A stretch of DNA of 33,106 bases from Companilactobacillus suantsaicola (GTDB taxonomy: Bacteria > Bacillota > Bacilli > Lactobacillales > Lactobacillaceae), in the NCBI RefSeq assembly GCF_004745525.1, contig NZ_RKLY01000028.1:1-33106 (forward strand), in the 5' to 3' direction. Below, one piece after another: positions 7,933-14,752 of the stretch. Position 1 is the first letter of the stretch, and every line of letters begins with the position of its first letter. Under the pieces are notes generated by a model. The model was not told the origin of the DNA, did not search any database, and saw only the letters and a program-made list of their open reading frames with translations. Made by a program: the position numbers and the translations under genes.

Positions 7933-8544
7933 ATGCGTTCACAAAAAGAAAAAATGTTGGCCGGAGATTTATACGTCGCTAACGATCCCGAACTAAAAAA
8001 AGATTTTTTAAAAGCTAAAAAATTGCTCCGTGAATACAATCAAACGACTGAAGAACAAGGCAAGCGCCGCAAGGAAATCTTAAAAGAACTATTCAAAAAG
8101 ACCGGCAAGAATTTGCCTTCGATCACTCCGCCATTCTATACCGACTATGGCTGTAATACTGAAGTGGGTGAAAACTTTTATTCAAACTACGAATGTATCA
8201 TTTTAGACATTGCTAACGTCAAAATCGGCGATAACGTAATGTTCGGACCACGTGTCGGACTTTATACCGCCGGTCATCCAATCGATGCGGCAATTAGAAA
8301 TGAGTATTTAGAATACGGTAAACCAATCGAAATTGGTGATAATGTTTGGGTCGGTGGAAACGTCGTTATCAATCCCAACGTTAAAATCGGCAACAATGTC
8401 GTCATCGGATCAGGTTCAGTTGTAACTAAAGACATCCCCGATAACGTCGTAGCAGTCGGCAATCCTTGCCACGTTTTACGAGAAATCAACGACAATGACA
8501 AAAAGTACTGGGAAATGGAAAAAGCTCGCTACTATGAGAACTAA
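7933..8544 (+). CDS. maa: Maltose/galactoside O-acetyltransferase (hexapeptide family)
   Basis: Trimeric cytosolic acetyl-CoA-dependent acetyltransferase that acetylates the 6-hydroxyl of sugars, thought to detoxify non-metabolised sugars. An N-terminal helical Maa/NodL domain (KEKMLAGDLYVANDPEL, about 5-60) precedes a left-handed beta-helix of hexapeptide repeats (about 75-190: VKIGDNVMFGPRV, IEIGDNVWVGGNVVINPNV, VVIGSGSVVTKDIP). The catalytic His is in YTAGHP near residue 116. The length (203 aa) is typical. ATG 7933 follows AGAGGAAT. It is monocistronic, between two terminators, so I see no functional tie to its neighbours. Confidence 0.9.
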   Translation: MRSQKEKMLAGDLYVANDPELKKDFLKAKKLLREYNQTTEEQGKRRKEILKELFKKTGKNLPSITPPFYTDYGCNTEVGENFYSNYECIILDIANVKIGDNVMFGPRVGLYTAGHPIDAAIRNEYLEYGKPIEIGDNVWVGGNVVINPNVKIGNNVVIGSGSVVTKDIPDNVVAVGNPCHVLREINDNDKKYWEMEKARYYEN

Positions 8545-8717
8545 ATAGAGTTTGATCTCTTTGGGGTGTTGATGAAGCGTGCCGTCCTCCATAGCAAAGC
8601 CGATTTTGTATTTGCGTACCGTTCATTTAGGAACACTAATTCTATTCTGAGCTAGAACTTGTATTTTAATAGGCTATTGTGCCTCGTACGTCAAATTAAG
8701 AACTACTGAACAAAGAA
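8545..8717. other. Unexplained spacer, possible degenerate type A element
   Basis: No credible reading frame. Read rightward from 8580 it begins GTGCCGTCCTCC, close to the GTGCCGTCTTCCG that opens the type A element when that is read leftward. It also lies just after a stop codon, as the type A copies do. AGCAAAGCC (about 8592-8600) can pair with GGCTATTGT (about 8672-8680) with one bulge. The other conserved blocks are missing. Confidence 0.25.
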
Positions 8718-8772
8718 AGAGGATATTACTATATTGCAGAATGTTGCAGTATTAGTAATATCCTCTATTTTT
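8718..8772 (+). terminator. Strong terminator downstream of maa
   Basis: Perfect 14-bp stem (8718-8731 with 8753-8766) capped by a TGCA-containing loop and followed by ATTTTTT. It would end a transcript running through maa and the 170-nt spacer after it. Confidence 0.85.
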
Positions 8773-8897
8773 TACCTTATATTAATTAAAATAATTAAGC
8801 GTTATAACGTATACAGACTATAAAACAGTTCATTGATTGTTCTGAATAGATTTGTATACATGTCAGAATTCACGGAAATAACCGCAAAAAAATGGAA

Positions 8898-9063
8898 TTT
8901 AGTCTGGAGTAACAGCTCTGGGAAATGCTCAGCCCTGAAATTCCTCTTGGCGCTTTCAGCGCCTAGTGGAAGGCCAATCTTGAAGACAATTCCCGCTTTT
9001 GGAATTGGCTCCAAGTTGTGCCCAGAGCGTTCCAGCGTTTCCCAGAGCTGTTACGGAAGACGG
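8898..9063. repeat. Type A structured element, copy 1
   Basis: Bounded by TTTAGTCTGGAG (8898-8909) and GGAAGACGG (9055-9063). A perfect 17-bp inverted repeat (8909-8925 with 9038-9054) closes it. Inside are GCTCAGCC (8927-8934), a GGCGC/GCGCC hairpin (8949-8953/8959-8963), GGCC (8972-8975), a second hairpin with AATTCC/GGAATT near 8988-9006, then GTGCC and GCGTTCCAG. The same blocks occur in the same order at 12827-12988 with an unrelated stem sequence. On the minus strand it begins about 34 nt after the stop codon of the S-component gene. Reading frames crossing it are not coding. It is probably a structured RNA or 3'-UTR element; the strand is inferred only from position. Confidence 0.7.
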
Positions 9064-9082
9064 CACTTTACCACTACTCTTC

Positions 9083-9105
9083 AAAAAGAACCACAACTAT
9101 TCTTT
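9083..9105 (-). terminator. Weak terminator at the end of the ECF operon
   Basis: On the minus strand AAAGAA (9105-9100, overlapping the stop codon) pairs with TTCTTT (9090-9085) and is followed by further T. The stem is short, so it is tentative. Confidence 0.4.
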
Positions 9106-9768
9106 AAACAAATCATATTTATTTTTATAACTGCCAAACAATTTAATCCAACGCTGCCCAACCAGCAACACTAACACACCAGTAAAGATAGCATGGACAA
9201 AATCGAAATAGAAACTAGCCGCAATTGAGGTCAAGATACTCTTAACTGTGATCGGATTGACAAAACCGATGATGTAATAGACATCCATGATCCAACCCAT
9301 GATAAAACCGGTTAAAAAGCCCCAAATAACTAATTGCCAAGTTTTAGGTTGGTGATTACTCATCAATCCCGAGATTAAACCGATTACTCCCAAAGCAAAC
9401 ATCTGCCAAGGAGTCCAGGCGCCTTGTCCGAAATACATGTTAGAAGTCAACGCAATGATAGTCCCCATTAAAAAGCCAGTTTCTGGACCGCTGACGATAG
9501 CTCCTAAAATCAAAATGAATAACTCTGGTTTAACCGAAGGAATCGCTGAAAATATTATTCGACCAACTACCGCTAACGCACAAATAATTGCTATAAAGAC
9601 GATTTCTCTTGAAGTATGAGCTGACTTTTCAAACTTCCAGAAATAGACGCCTAAGGTTAAGACTAAAAAGACAAATGAAAATAGTAAATAATTTTGACTG
9701 GAAAAAGTTCCCATCAGTATCAAAATTAAAACCGATAAAATTAATAAAGAAATAGATTTATGATTCAC
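9097..9768 (-). CDS. cbrT: ECF transporter S component, CbrT-like (probable cobalamin)
   Basis: Membrane substrate-binding subunit of an energy-coupling-factor importer. It has 223 aa with about seven or eight hydrophobic segments: two N-terminal helices joined by a charged stretch (WKFEKSAHTSRE) to the six-helix S core. The stretches SAIPSVKPELFILILGAIV, GPETGFLMG and FGQGAWTPWQMFALG are the pattern I associate with CbrT, the B12-specific S component of Lactobacillus delbrueckii. The start is GTG 9768, overlapping the end of the ATPase gene by 11 nt, with GGAGG further upstream. It is third in the T-A-S operon. Substrate is inferred from family resemblance and from the adenosyltransferase and DUF4430 neighbours; a related vitamin or metal cofactor is the alternative. 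Confidence 0.72.
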   Translation of the reverse strand: MNHKSISLLILSVLILILMGTFSSQNYLLFSFVFLVLTLGVYFWKFEKSAHTSREIVFIAIICALAVVGRIIFSAIPSVKPELFILILGAIVSGPETGFLMGTIIALTSNMYFGQGAWTPWQMFALGVIGLISGLMSNHQPKTWQLVIWGFLTGFIMGWIMDVYYIIGFVNPITVKSILTSIAASFYFDFVHAIFTGVLVLLVGQRWIKLFGSYKNKYDLFKE

Positions 9769-11350
9769 GTTTTAAAACATCCTCCCAAGTTAAGGCTTCC
9801 GGGAATGAATCTCGCAAAGCCCTATTGATTTCAGTTGTGTAAAAGAATTTATCTTTAAAAAAGGTCCGTGGTGTCATGAATTGACTGAGTTTGCCATCAA
9901 ACATCATTGCGACAAAATCAAAATATTCAGCGGCAAATAGCAAATCGTGACTATTAACAAAAATCGTTCCGCCATTTTTTTGATACTCATTTAACATTTG
10001 TCCCAATTCGATACGCTTGTTTGGATCTAGGCCTTTAGTCGGTTCATCGAGAAATAACAGTTGCGGTTGTTTGATAAATCCCAGGGCTAAGGCTAAAAAT
10101 TCTTGTTGACCACCACTGAGGTCGTATGGACTGGTCTGCTCTAAACCAGTTAATGAAAATTTTTGTAGCACTTCAGCCAAAGACATCTTAGATTGATAAT
10201 GCTCAATTTGATAAGTCAGTTCTTCAGAGACGGTTTCCTTCATGAATAAAATGGCCGGATTTTGTGGCAAGACGAAAACTTTTTGATAAAAATCGTCCTT
10301 AATTTTTTTACCGGCGAATTTTAATTGACCAGCTTGTTGTTTTAACTGTTGCGTCAATATTTTTAAGAGAGTAGTCTTCCCCATCCCATTTGGACCTACG
10401 ACACAAAAGGATTGGCCAGATTTTAGATTCAAATTGACATTATCGATAATCTGCCGACCGTTGAAATCAAACCGAAAACTAATTTTCTTAGCCTGCAAGA
10501 TCACCTCACCACCAGTGCGTGATGGGACATTTGTTCTAAGCACCAAATCCATATTTTGACTAACGAGTTGCCCAATTTTTTTATTACTCAATGGTAAATC
10601 AGTGGACAAATTTAGTTCCATTGCTAAACGGTCAACTTGGGTCAGATAATTTTTAAACTTTGGCAACGTGTAAATTTTTTGCAAGCCGTCACGCACAAAT
10701 TCATCCAGTATTAGGCGACCTGAATCCATAACCAATAGTCGATTTGCTATTCCAATGGCATGATCTATTTCATGTTCAACTAATAAAACCGTGATATTTA
10801 ATTCATCGTTTATCTTTTTGATCATCTGCATCAATTTTTCTGAGGCAATCGGATCAAGTTGCGAGGTTGGCTCATCTAATAACAATACTTGTGGTTTCAA
10901 AATCAAAGCACTGGCTAAATTGATCAACTGTTTTTGACCACCTGACAAATGTTTCTCATCAAGATCCAACAAACCAACTATCCCTAAGTAACTAGCGATT
11001 TCCGTAATTCGCATCTGACTCTGATTTTCATCAAGGCCTTGATTGTCCAAAACAAACTTCAACTCGTCACGAGGAGTTTCCATAATCATTTGATTATCGA
11101 CAAATTGAGAAACATAAGCAAAATTATGATTGTCTAGCTTCAAATCAGTCACTAAGCGCCCACTAACAACGGAGCCAACAACTAAATCCTGCAAGAGCTG
11201 CTTTAAAAGGGTACTTTTTCCACTCCCAGTTTGACCGATCAAGACAATAAAATCGCCTTTTTTAACTGAAAGATCAATCTTATCTAGCGATAATTTTTGA
11301 CTGTTGTTGTATCGGAAACTGTAGTCTTCGAACCGTAAAATTTCCACCAT
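9758..11350 (-). CDS. cbrU: ECF transporter fused ATPase (two ABC domains), CbrU-like
   Basis: Cytoplasmic energising subunit carrying two complete ABC ATPase domains in one 530-residue chain (the EcfA-EcfA' pair fused). Domain 1: Walker A GQTGSGKST (39-47), signature LSGGQKQ (135-141), Walker B LLLDEPTSQLD. Domain 2: Walker A GPNGMGKTT (319-327), signature LSGGQQE (411-417), Walker B LLFLDEPTKGLD. Both look catalytically intact, with His in EHEIDHA and NSHDLLFA. ATG 11350 lies 67 nt inside the T-component gene, with AGGAGG 12 nt upstream. A dedicated fused ATPase next to its own T and S genes marks a group I (autonomous) ECF system, as in CbrTUV. Confidence 0.88.
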   Translation of the reverse strand: MVEILRFEDYSFRYNNSQKLSLDKIDLSVKKGDFIVLIGQTGSGKSTLLKQLLQDLVVGSVVSGRLVTDLKLDNHNFAYVSQFVDNQMIMETPRDELKFVLDNQGLDENQSQMRITEIASYLGIVGLLDLDEKHLSGGQKQLINLASALILKPQVLLLDEPTSQLDPIASEKLMQMIKKINDELNITVLLVEHEIDHAIGIANRLLVMDSGRLILDEFVRDGLQKIYTLPKFKNYLTQVDRLAMELNLSTDLPLSNKKIGQLVSQNMDLVLRTNVPSRTGGEVILQAKKISFRFDFNGRQIIDNVNLNLKSGQSFCVVGPNGMGKTTLLKILTQQLKQQAGQLKFAGKKIKDDFYQKVFVLPQNPAILFMKETVSEELTYQIEHYQSKMSLAEVLQKFSLTGLEQTSPYDLSGGQQEFLALALGFIKQPQLLFLDEPTKGLDPNKRIELGQMLNEYQKNGGTIFVNSHDLLFAAEYFDFVAMMFDGKLSQFMTPRTFFKDKFFYTTEINRALRDSFPEALTWEDVLKRES

Positions 11351-12147
11351 AATCGATTGATTCCTCCTGTTAAAATTGGTAATAAAATTAAGAAAATATT
11401 CGTTAATGCAATAAATTTGATATTTCCTGTCTGAAAAAGAATTCCATCAGAAACTAAAATCAAACCAATGATCGTTATAATTTGCCAATCGATCTGTTTG
11501 AATTCGACCTTCCCTAATCGTTTTTGACAACTATGAAAACCTCTTAAAATCAAGGTATCGGAAACGTTCATAAAATTAGCAATCGCTTTATTCAAAACAT
11601 TTTCTGTCAAATCCATTGAAGATTTAATTCCAGTAGCCTTTTTTTGAGTTCGAAACTTCTGAATTGCTTTAGTTTCTGAAAAGATATTGACGATTTTCGG
11701 AATGAATTGAATTGTCAGTATAAAAATAATTGCAATACTTTTGAAGACACTCGCCAATAATTCGAAAACCGTTTTTACTCGAATCAAGGCATCATACAAA
11801 TAAAAGGCCCATAATAAATTAACAAACGACAAACCAAAAGTTATCCCATTGTTAACAGATTCAGTTGTAATCTTCAAAAAGGATGTCGACCATAAGACGT
11901 TATTACCACGTTGATTCAAAATTAAATTAAAAATGACCGTGACTATAAAGATTACGCAAGAAAACTTTATATAAGTGAAAAACTTTTCCCGACGAACTAA
12001 AATCGACATTAACAACAAAGCAATCAACGTCGCAACCGACAAAAAAATCTGCTTAAATAACAAGGCGATTAAAATGACCGCAAGTAAATAAATGAAGACC
12101 GTAACGCTATTAGTCCGCTTAAAAAAATTCAAAGCCAACGAATTCAT
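11284..12147 (-). CDS. cbrV: ECF transporter T component (transmembrane), CbrV-like
   Basis: Membrane scaffold that couples ATPase motion to the S component. It has about 287 aa, with hydrophobic helices in the first half, a long amphipathic coupling segment (TKAIQKFRTQKKATGIKSSM), and the second coupling motif NVSDTLILRGFHSC, where LRG is the Arg-Gly pair that contacts the ATPase. ATG 12147 is preferred over an upstream ATG at 12216 because AAAGGTGGTG precedes it at normal spacing. It is first gene of the T-A-S operon, and its last 67 nt overlap the ATPase start in another frame. It diverges from the DUF4430 gene, with about 120 nt of shared promoter space and no room for a B12 riboswitch. 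Confidence 0.85.
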   Translation of the reverse strand: MNSLALNFFKRTNSVTVFIYLLAVILIALLFKQIFLSVATLIALLLMSILVRREKFFTYIKFSCVIFIVTVIFNLILNQRGNNVLWSTSFLKITTESVNNGITFGLSFVNLLWAFYLYDALIRVKTVFELLASVFKSIAIIFILTIQFIPKIVNIFSETKAIQKFRTQKKATGIKSSMDLTENVLNKAIANFMNVSDTLILRGFHSCQKRLGKVEFKQIDWQIITIIGLILVSDGILFQTGNIKFIALTNIFLILLPILTGGINRLWWKFYGSKTTVSDTTTVKNYR

Positions 12148-12185
12148 TTTAATCACCACCTTTATTATCAATATTCCTATTTTAA

Positions 12186-12258
12186 CGTATAAACGAAAAA
12201 AATCTATTTGATTCAATCCATTTAATTTTTGCTATAATTGAAATCGTTGTATAAACGA
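12186..12258. promoter_or_regulatory. Divergent promoter region with direct repeats, DUF4430 gene / ECF operon
   Basis: TATAAT near 12232 serves the rightward DUF4430 gene, and a TATACG-type -10 near 12190 may serve the leftward ECF operon. The decamer GTATAAACGA occurs at about 12186-12195 and again at about 12249-12258, one copy near each gene start. It may be a shared operator. Confidence 0.35.
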
Positions 12259-12268
12259 GGAGGAAGTT

Positions 12269-12649
12269 ATGAAAAAATTCACAGCATTTTTATTGTCATT
12301 CATCATGTTACTAGGAGTATTTGCCCCTGCAACTACTACCACAGTTCAAGCTAAGTCAACGAAAACTATCAAAGTGACTTACGTTCTAAAAAAGAACAAA
12401 AAGAAAATTGCCAAAAAGACTATCAAGTTGAAAAAAGGTTCAACCGTAACTAAAGGTTTGAAAAAGGGTTGGAAAGTTACCGACAAAGGTGGTTTCATTT
12501 CAGCAATCGATGGTCACAAGCAAAACAACAAAAAGAAGATCTATTGGACATTCACCGTTAACAAAAAACAAGTTAATGTTTCCGCAGATAAAAAGAAATT
12601 GCATAACAAAGATAAAGTAGTCTTCACACTAGCTAAATACAAAGACTAA
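12269..12649 (+). CDS. Secreted lysine-rich DUF4430 (transcobalamin-C-like) protein
   Basis: Small exported protein, probably a surface-retained ligand-binding protein. A classic signal peptide (residues 1-28, cut after TTVQA) has no lipobox, and there is no LPXTG anchor. The 98-residue mature part fits DUF4430 (Pfam PF14478, related to the C-terminal cobalamin-binding domain of transcobalamin and intrinsic factor): a beta-hairpin start (IKVTYVLKKNKK), GSTVTKGLKK, GGFISAIDG (74-82), YWTFTVN (92-98) and LHNKDKVVFTL. About 31 of 98 mature residues are Lys, which would favour retention on teichoic acids. ATG 12269 follows GAGGAGGAAG. It diverges from the CbrTUV-like operon, so I infer it binds cobalamin outside the cell; that function is not demonstrated. 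Confidence 0.78.
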   Translation: MKKFTAFLLSFIMLLGVFAPATTTTVQAKSTKTIKVTYVLKKNKKKIAKKTIKLKKGSTVTKGLKKGWKVTDKGGFISAIDGHKQNNKKKIYWTFTVNKKQVNVSADKKKLHNKDKVVFTLAKYKD

Positions 12650-12650
12650 T

Positions 12651-12730
12651 CTTTTTTAGGTTTACTAATTGTGCCGTTTGATGATTCTTTCTTAGCAGAA
12701 CCATTTTGTCCATCTTCTGATATTAATGAA
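12651..12730 (-). pseudogene. Possible remnant of a hydrophilic protein C-terminus
   Basis: On the minus strand one frame reads SEDGQNGSAKKESSNG then TISKPKKD and a stop at about 12651. The composition looks like a real hydrophilic tail, but two in-frame TGA codons lie just upstream (around 12745) and no start codon is visible. It may be chance. Confidence 0.2.
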
Positions 12731-12751
12731 AAAAAATATCATCAAACTTAA

Positions 12752-12805
12752 AAAGAAGCTGTATTAATGCAAGTAGCATTAGTCCAGCTTCTTTATTTAT
12801 TTTTT
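12752..12805 (+). terminator. Terminator downstream of the DUF4430 gene
   Basis: AAAGAAGCTG (12752-12761) pairs with CAGCTTCTTT (12785-12794). An inner TTAATGC/GCATTAG stem continues it, and ATTTATTTTTT follows. A further dyad, TTTGATGAT/ATCATCAAA, lies upstream near 12676-12748. Confidence 0.85.
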
Positions 12806-12826
12806 AGATTTAAATAAAACCCTCTA

Positions 12827-12988
12827 TTTAGTCTGGAGCACAATCCCTGTGATGGCTCAGCCGCCATATTAATCTTAGCAATTTATTGCTTAGAATAAGG
12901 CCTAGTTTTGAGATTTTTCCGGGCTTGAAAAAGCTCAAAATAGTGCCGGCCGCGTTCCAGTCCATCACAGGGATTGTGCGGAAGACGG
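12827..12988. repeat. Type A structured element, copy 2
   Basis: Bounded by TTTAGTCTGGAG (12827-12838) and GGAAGACGG (12980-12988). It is closed by a perfect 18-bp inverted repeat (12838-12855 with 12962-12979), unrelated in sequence to the stem of copy 1. Inside are GCTCAGCC, a hairpin AGCAAT/ATTGCT (12877-12882/12885-12890), GGCC (12899-12902), a hairpin TTTTGAG-a-TTTTTC/GAAAAA-g-CTCAAAA (12906-12940), then GTGCC and GCGTTCCAG (12952-12960). On the minus strand it starts 19 nt after the stop of the small membrane-protein gene at 13007. An open frame across it on the minus strand is an artefact of the structure. Confidence 0.7.
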
Positions 12989-13006
12989 AATCCAATACAA
13001 TTAAAC

Positions 13007-13195
13007 TCAAGAAAAATATCTTGTAAAATTGAACAGCGATTTTAAAACAAGAACAATTCCCACAACGATGATAATTAGGAAGATTATTCCCTTGGTTGTA
13101 CAAACATTCTGCCATGGAAATACTCGTAAAAAACTGATTCCTAAAAGCCCTAGCCAAAAGATTTTTACTTTATAAAACTCACGGTTGAAATCCAT
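13007..13195 (-). CDS. Small two-helix membrane protein
   Basis: A 62-residue protein with a hydrophobic first half (VKIFWLGLLGISFLRVFPW) and a strongly hydrophobic helix (GIIFLIIIVVGIVLVLKSLF), so it is probably a two-pass membrane protein. I do not recognise a family. ATG 13195 has AAGGGA at good spacing. It is last in the GntR/ABC operon, 21 nt after the second permease, and may be an accessory subunit of that transporter. The two helices and ribosome binding site argue for a real gene despite its size. Confidence 0.6.
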   Translation of the reverse strand: MDFNREFYKVKIFWLGLLGISFLRVFPWQNVCTTKGIIFLIIIVVGIVLVLKSLFNFTRYFS

Positions 13196-13216
13196 ACAAT
13201 CCCTTCTTTATACTTG

Positions 13217-13957
13217 TTATTTCTCCGTTTCTACTTGATTCTCTAGTAAATGAAGATTAATAAGTAACACAATTACAATACCGGAAATTTCCAGTAAACA
13301 GGTTCTTAAAAAGTTATCACTTGTAACGTTAAGATAACGATTAATTCCCACTTGAGCCATTTGAATTGCCAATAAGTACGACATTCCAATTGTAAAAATC
13401 GTCATTAATAGATTAAAAACTCCGGTCATAACTTTTTGGTTTTTAATTGCAAAAAAGTTGTCGAAGGCTTGCAATCCCAAATGAATCAAAGTACTTACGA
13501 CAAAAACTACTAAAACACTCAAAATGATTAAAATAAGATTCTGTATTAACAACACCACGTGGGTATTATCATCAATAATGACGTGTCTAAAACTATACTT
13601 AGTCATGTAATAATATAGCGAGGCTAGTAAGATGATCGACTGCGCTAAACTGAAATAAAAATAGATCACAATGGTCGTAATCAAATTACTCAAATACAGC
13701 CGCTTAGTGGTGATTGGAATTAGTCGATACTGATTAGATACGATTACTGTCTCATTTTCTTTAACTAAAACAATTAGTCCGAAAATATACGCGACAATAC
13801 CTATCAGCACTATGAATCCTTGTAAACTTTGGCCTTGCTTAAATATGCTGACGACCATCACGCTCAAAATTCCAACGATTGTCATTAATAAAACTTGATT
13901 GATGCGTTTAAATTTAGTACTAAGTAAAGACTTACTTACGTTCAAGACATTACTCAT
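13217..13957 (-). CDS. ABC transporter permease, second paralogue
   Basis: Integral membrane protein of about 246 aa with six hydrophobic segments, no signal peptide and no catalytic motif. It is clearly homologous to the neighbouring permease: SNQYRLIPITTKRLYLSNL here matches SNNYRLLPITDTKLYFSNL there, and both start MSN..(L)..SK.L...KFK. The pair probably form a heterodimeric export channel for the upstream ATPase. ATG 13957 is chosen because GGGATGG precedes it and because it aligns with the start of the paralogue; an ATG five codons upstream has no ribosome binding site. The substrate is unknown. YtrA-controlled systems of this sort are often induced by cell-wall antibiotics. Confidence 0.75.
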   Translation of the reverse strand: MSNVLNVSKSLLSTKFKRINQVLLMTIVGILSVMVVSIFKQGQSLQGFIVLIGIVAYIFGLIVLVKENETVIVSNQYRLIPITTKRLYLSNLITTIVIYFYFSLAQSIILLASLYYYMTKYSFRHVIIDDNTHVVLLIQNLILIILSVLVVFVVSTLIHLGLQAFDNFFAIKNQKVMTGVFNLLMTIFTIGMSYLLAIQMAQVGINRYLNVTSDNFLRTCLLEISGIVIVLLINLHLLENQVETEK

Positions 13958-13981
13958 GTTGAACCATCCCATTTGTTTTTT

Positions 13982-14752
13982 TTAGCGAATTGTTTCTACC
14001 CAGCGCTTTAATAAATAAATATTGAATAATGAAAAAATTACGATCCAAACAAAGAATATTCCTGAAGAAATCAACAGTACTTGATTTAGTCGCTCCATGC
14101 TTGAAGCATTGAACAAATCGTAGTAATTGAGACCACGGAAAATATTGACTGTTAGACCATTAAAGATGGCCAAGGCAATCCAAATCACGACTAGATAAAG
14201 AATGAAATTGAACCATTTTTGTGATTTGAACGGCAAAACTCCTTTGATCCAGTTAGTTAAGAAATGGATCACCGTTATAGCGCTATACAGCATCAAAGTG
14301 ATGATGATTAATAGTAACGCTAATGAAGCCACGAAGCCTACTAAATGTGGTATTTCATCCAGTCGTACATCACCAATATCCGCACCACTGATCCAATAAA
14401 GAATTCCTGAAATAATTTGACTAACCACTTGTAAATATACAAAGGCTAAGAAGGTTGTTAGTAAATTGCTAAAATACAATTTTGTGTCAGTAATTGGCAA
14501 CAGACGGTAATTGTTACTAGTAAAAATGTGTTCATTTTTATTAGCTAATAAAATGAAACTGACCAGATTCATGATTGACATGCTAATTAGAAATAAATCA
14601 AGCAAATACTTCATCTCAAAATGAAATCCGCCGCTGACCCAGTACATGATGGCTGAAACGATTACGGCCAAAACATCAATTCCCAACGTCAGATTCATCA
14701 GTTTAAATTTTTCCATGAATAAGTTCTTACTTAATCCCATTAAATTACTCAT
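13982..14752 (-). CDS. ABC transporter permease, first paralogue
   Basis: Six-helix membrane protein of about 256 aa, partner of the adjacent paralogue. The start ATG at 14752 lies within the end of the ATPase gene (8-nt overlap, ATGAGTAA arrangement), the same junction as between the regulator and the ATPase. This shows tight translational coupling. AAGGGGG lies upstream. A longer in-frame reading from 14842 would place 30 charged residues ahead of the conserved MSN start and overlap the ATPase, so I reject it. Substrate not evident. Confidence 0.75.
   Translation of the reverse strand: MSNLMGLSKNLFMEKFKLMNLTLGIDVLAVIVSAIMYWVSGGFHFEMKYLLDLFLISMSIMNLVSFILLANKNEHIFTSNNYRLLPITDTKLYFSNLLTTFLAFVYLQVVSQIISGILYWISGADIGDVRLDEIPHLVGFVASLALLLIIITLMLYSAITVIHFLTNWIKGVLPFKSQKWFNFILYLVVIWIALAIFNGLTVNIFRGLNYYDLFNASSMERLNQVLLISSGIFFVWIVIFSLFNIYLLKRWVETIR

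Noticed and set aside
8833-9174. Plus-strand open frame of 113 codons across type A copy 1
   Set aside because: It spans the inverted repeat and overlaps the end of the S-component gene, has no ribosome binding site, and its composition follows from the element.
12148-12268. Cobalamin riboswitch upstream of the CbrTUV-like operon
   Set aside because: The spacer is about 120 nt, far too short, and has no B12-box-like sequence.
8898-12988. Type A elements as a miniature transposon (MITE)
   Set aside because: The inverted-repeat arms differ completely between copies, which a transposase-recognised terminal repeat would not allow, and I see no target-site duplication.
12828-13157. Minus-strand open frame of 109 codons across type A copy 2
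   Set aside because: It overlaps both the structured element and the better-supported 62-aa membrane protein gene in another frame, with no start signal.
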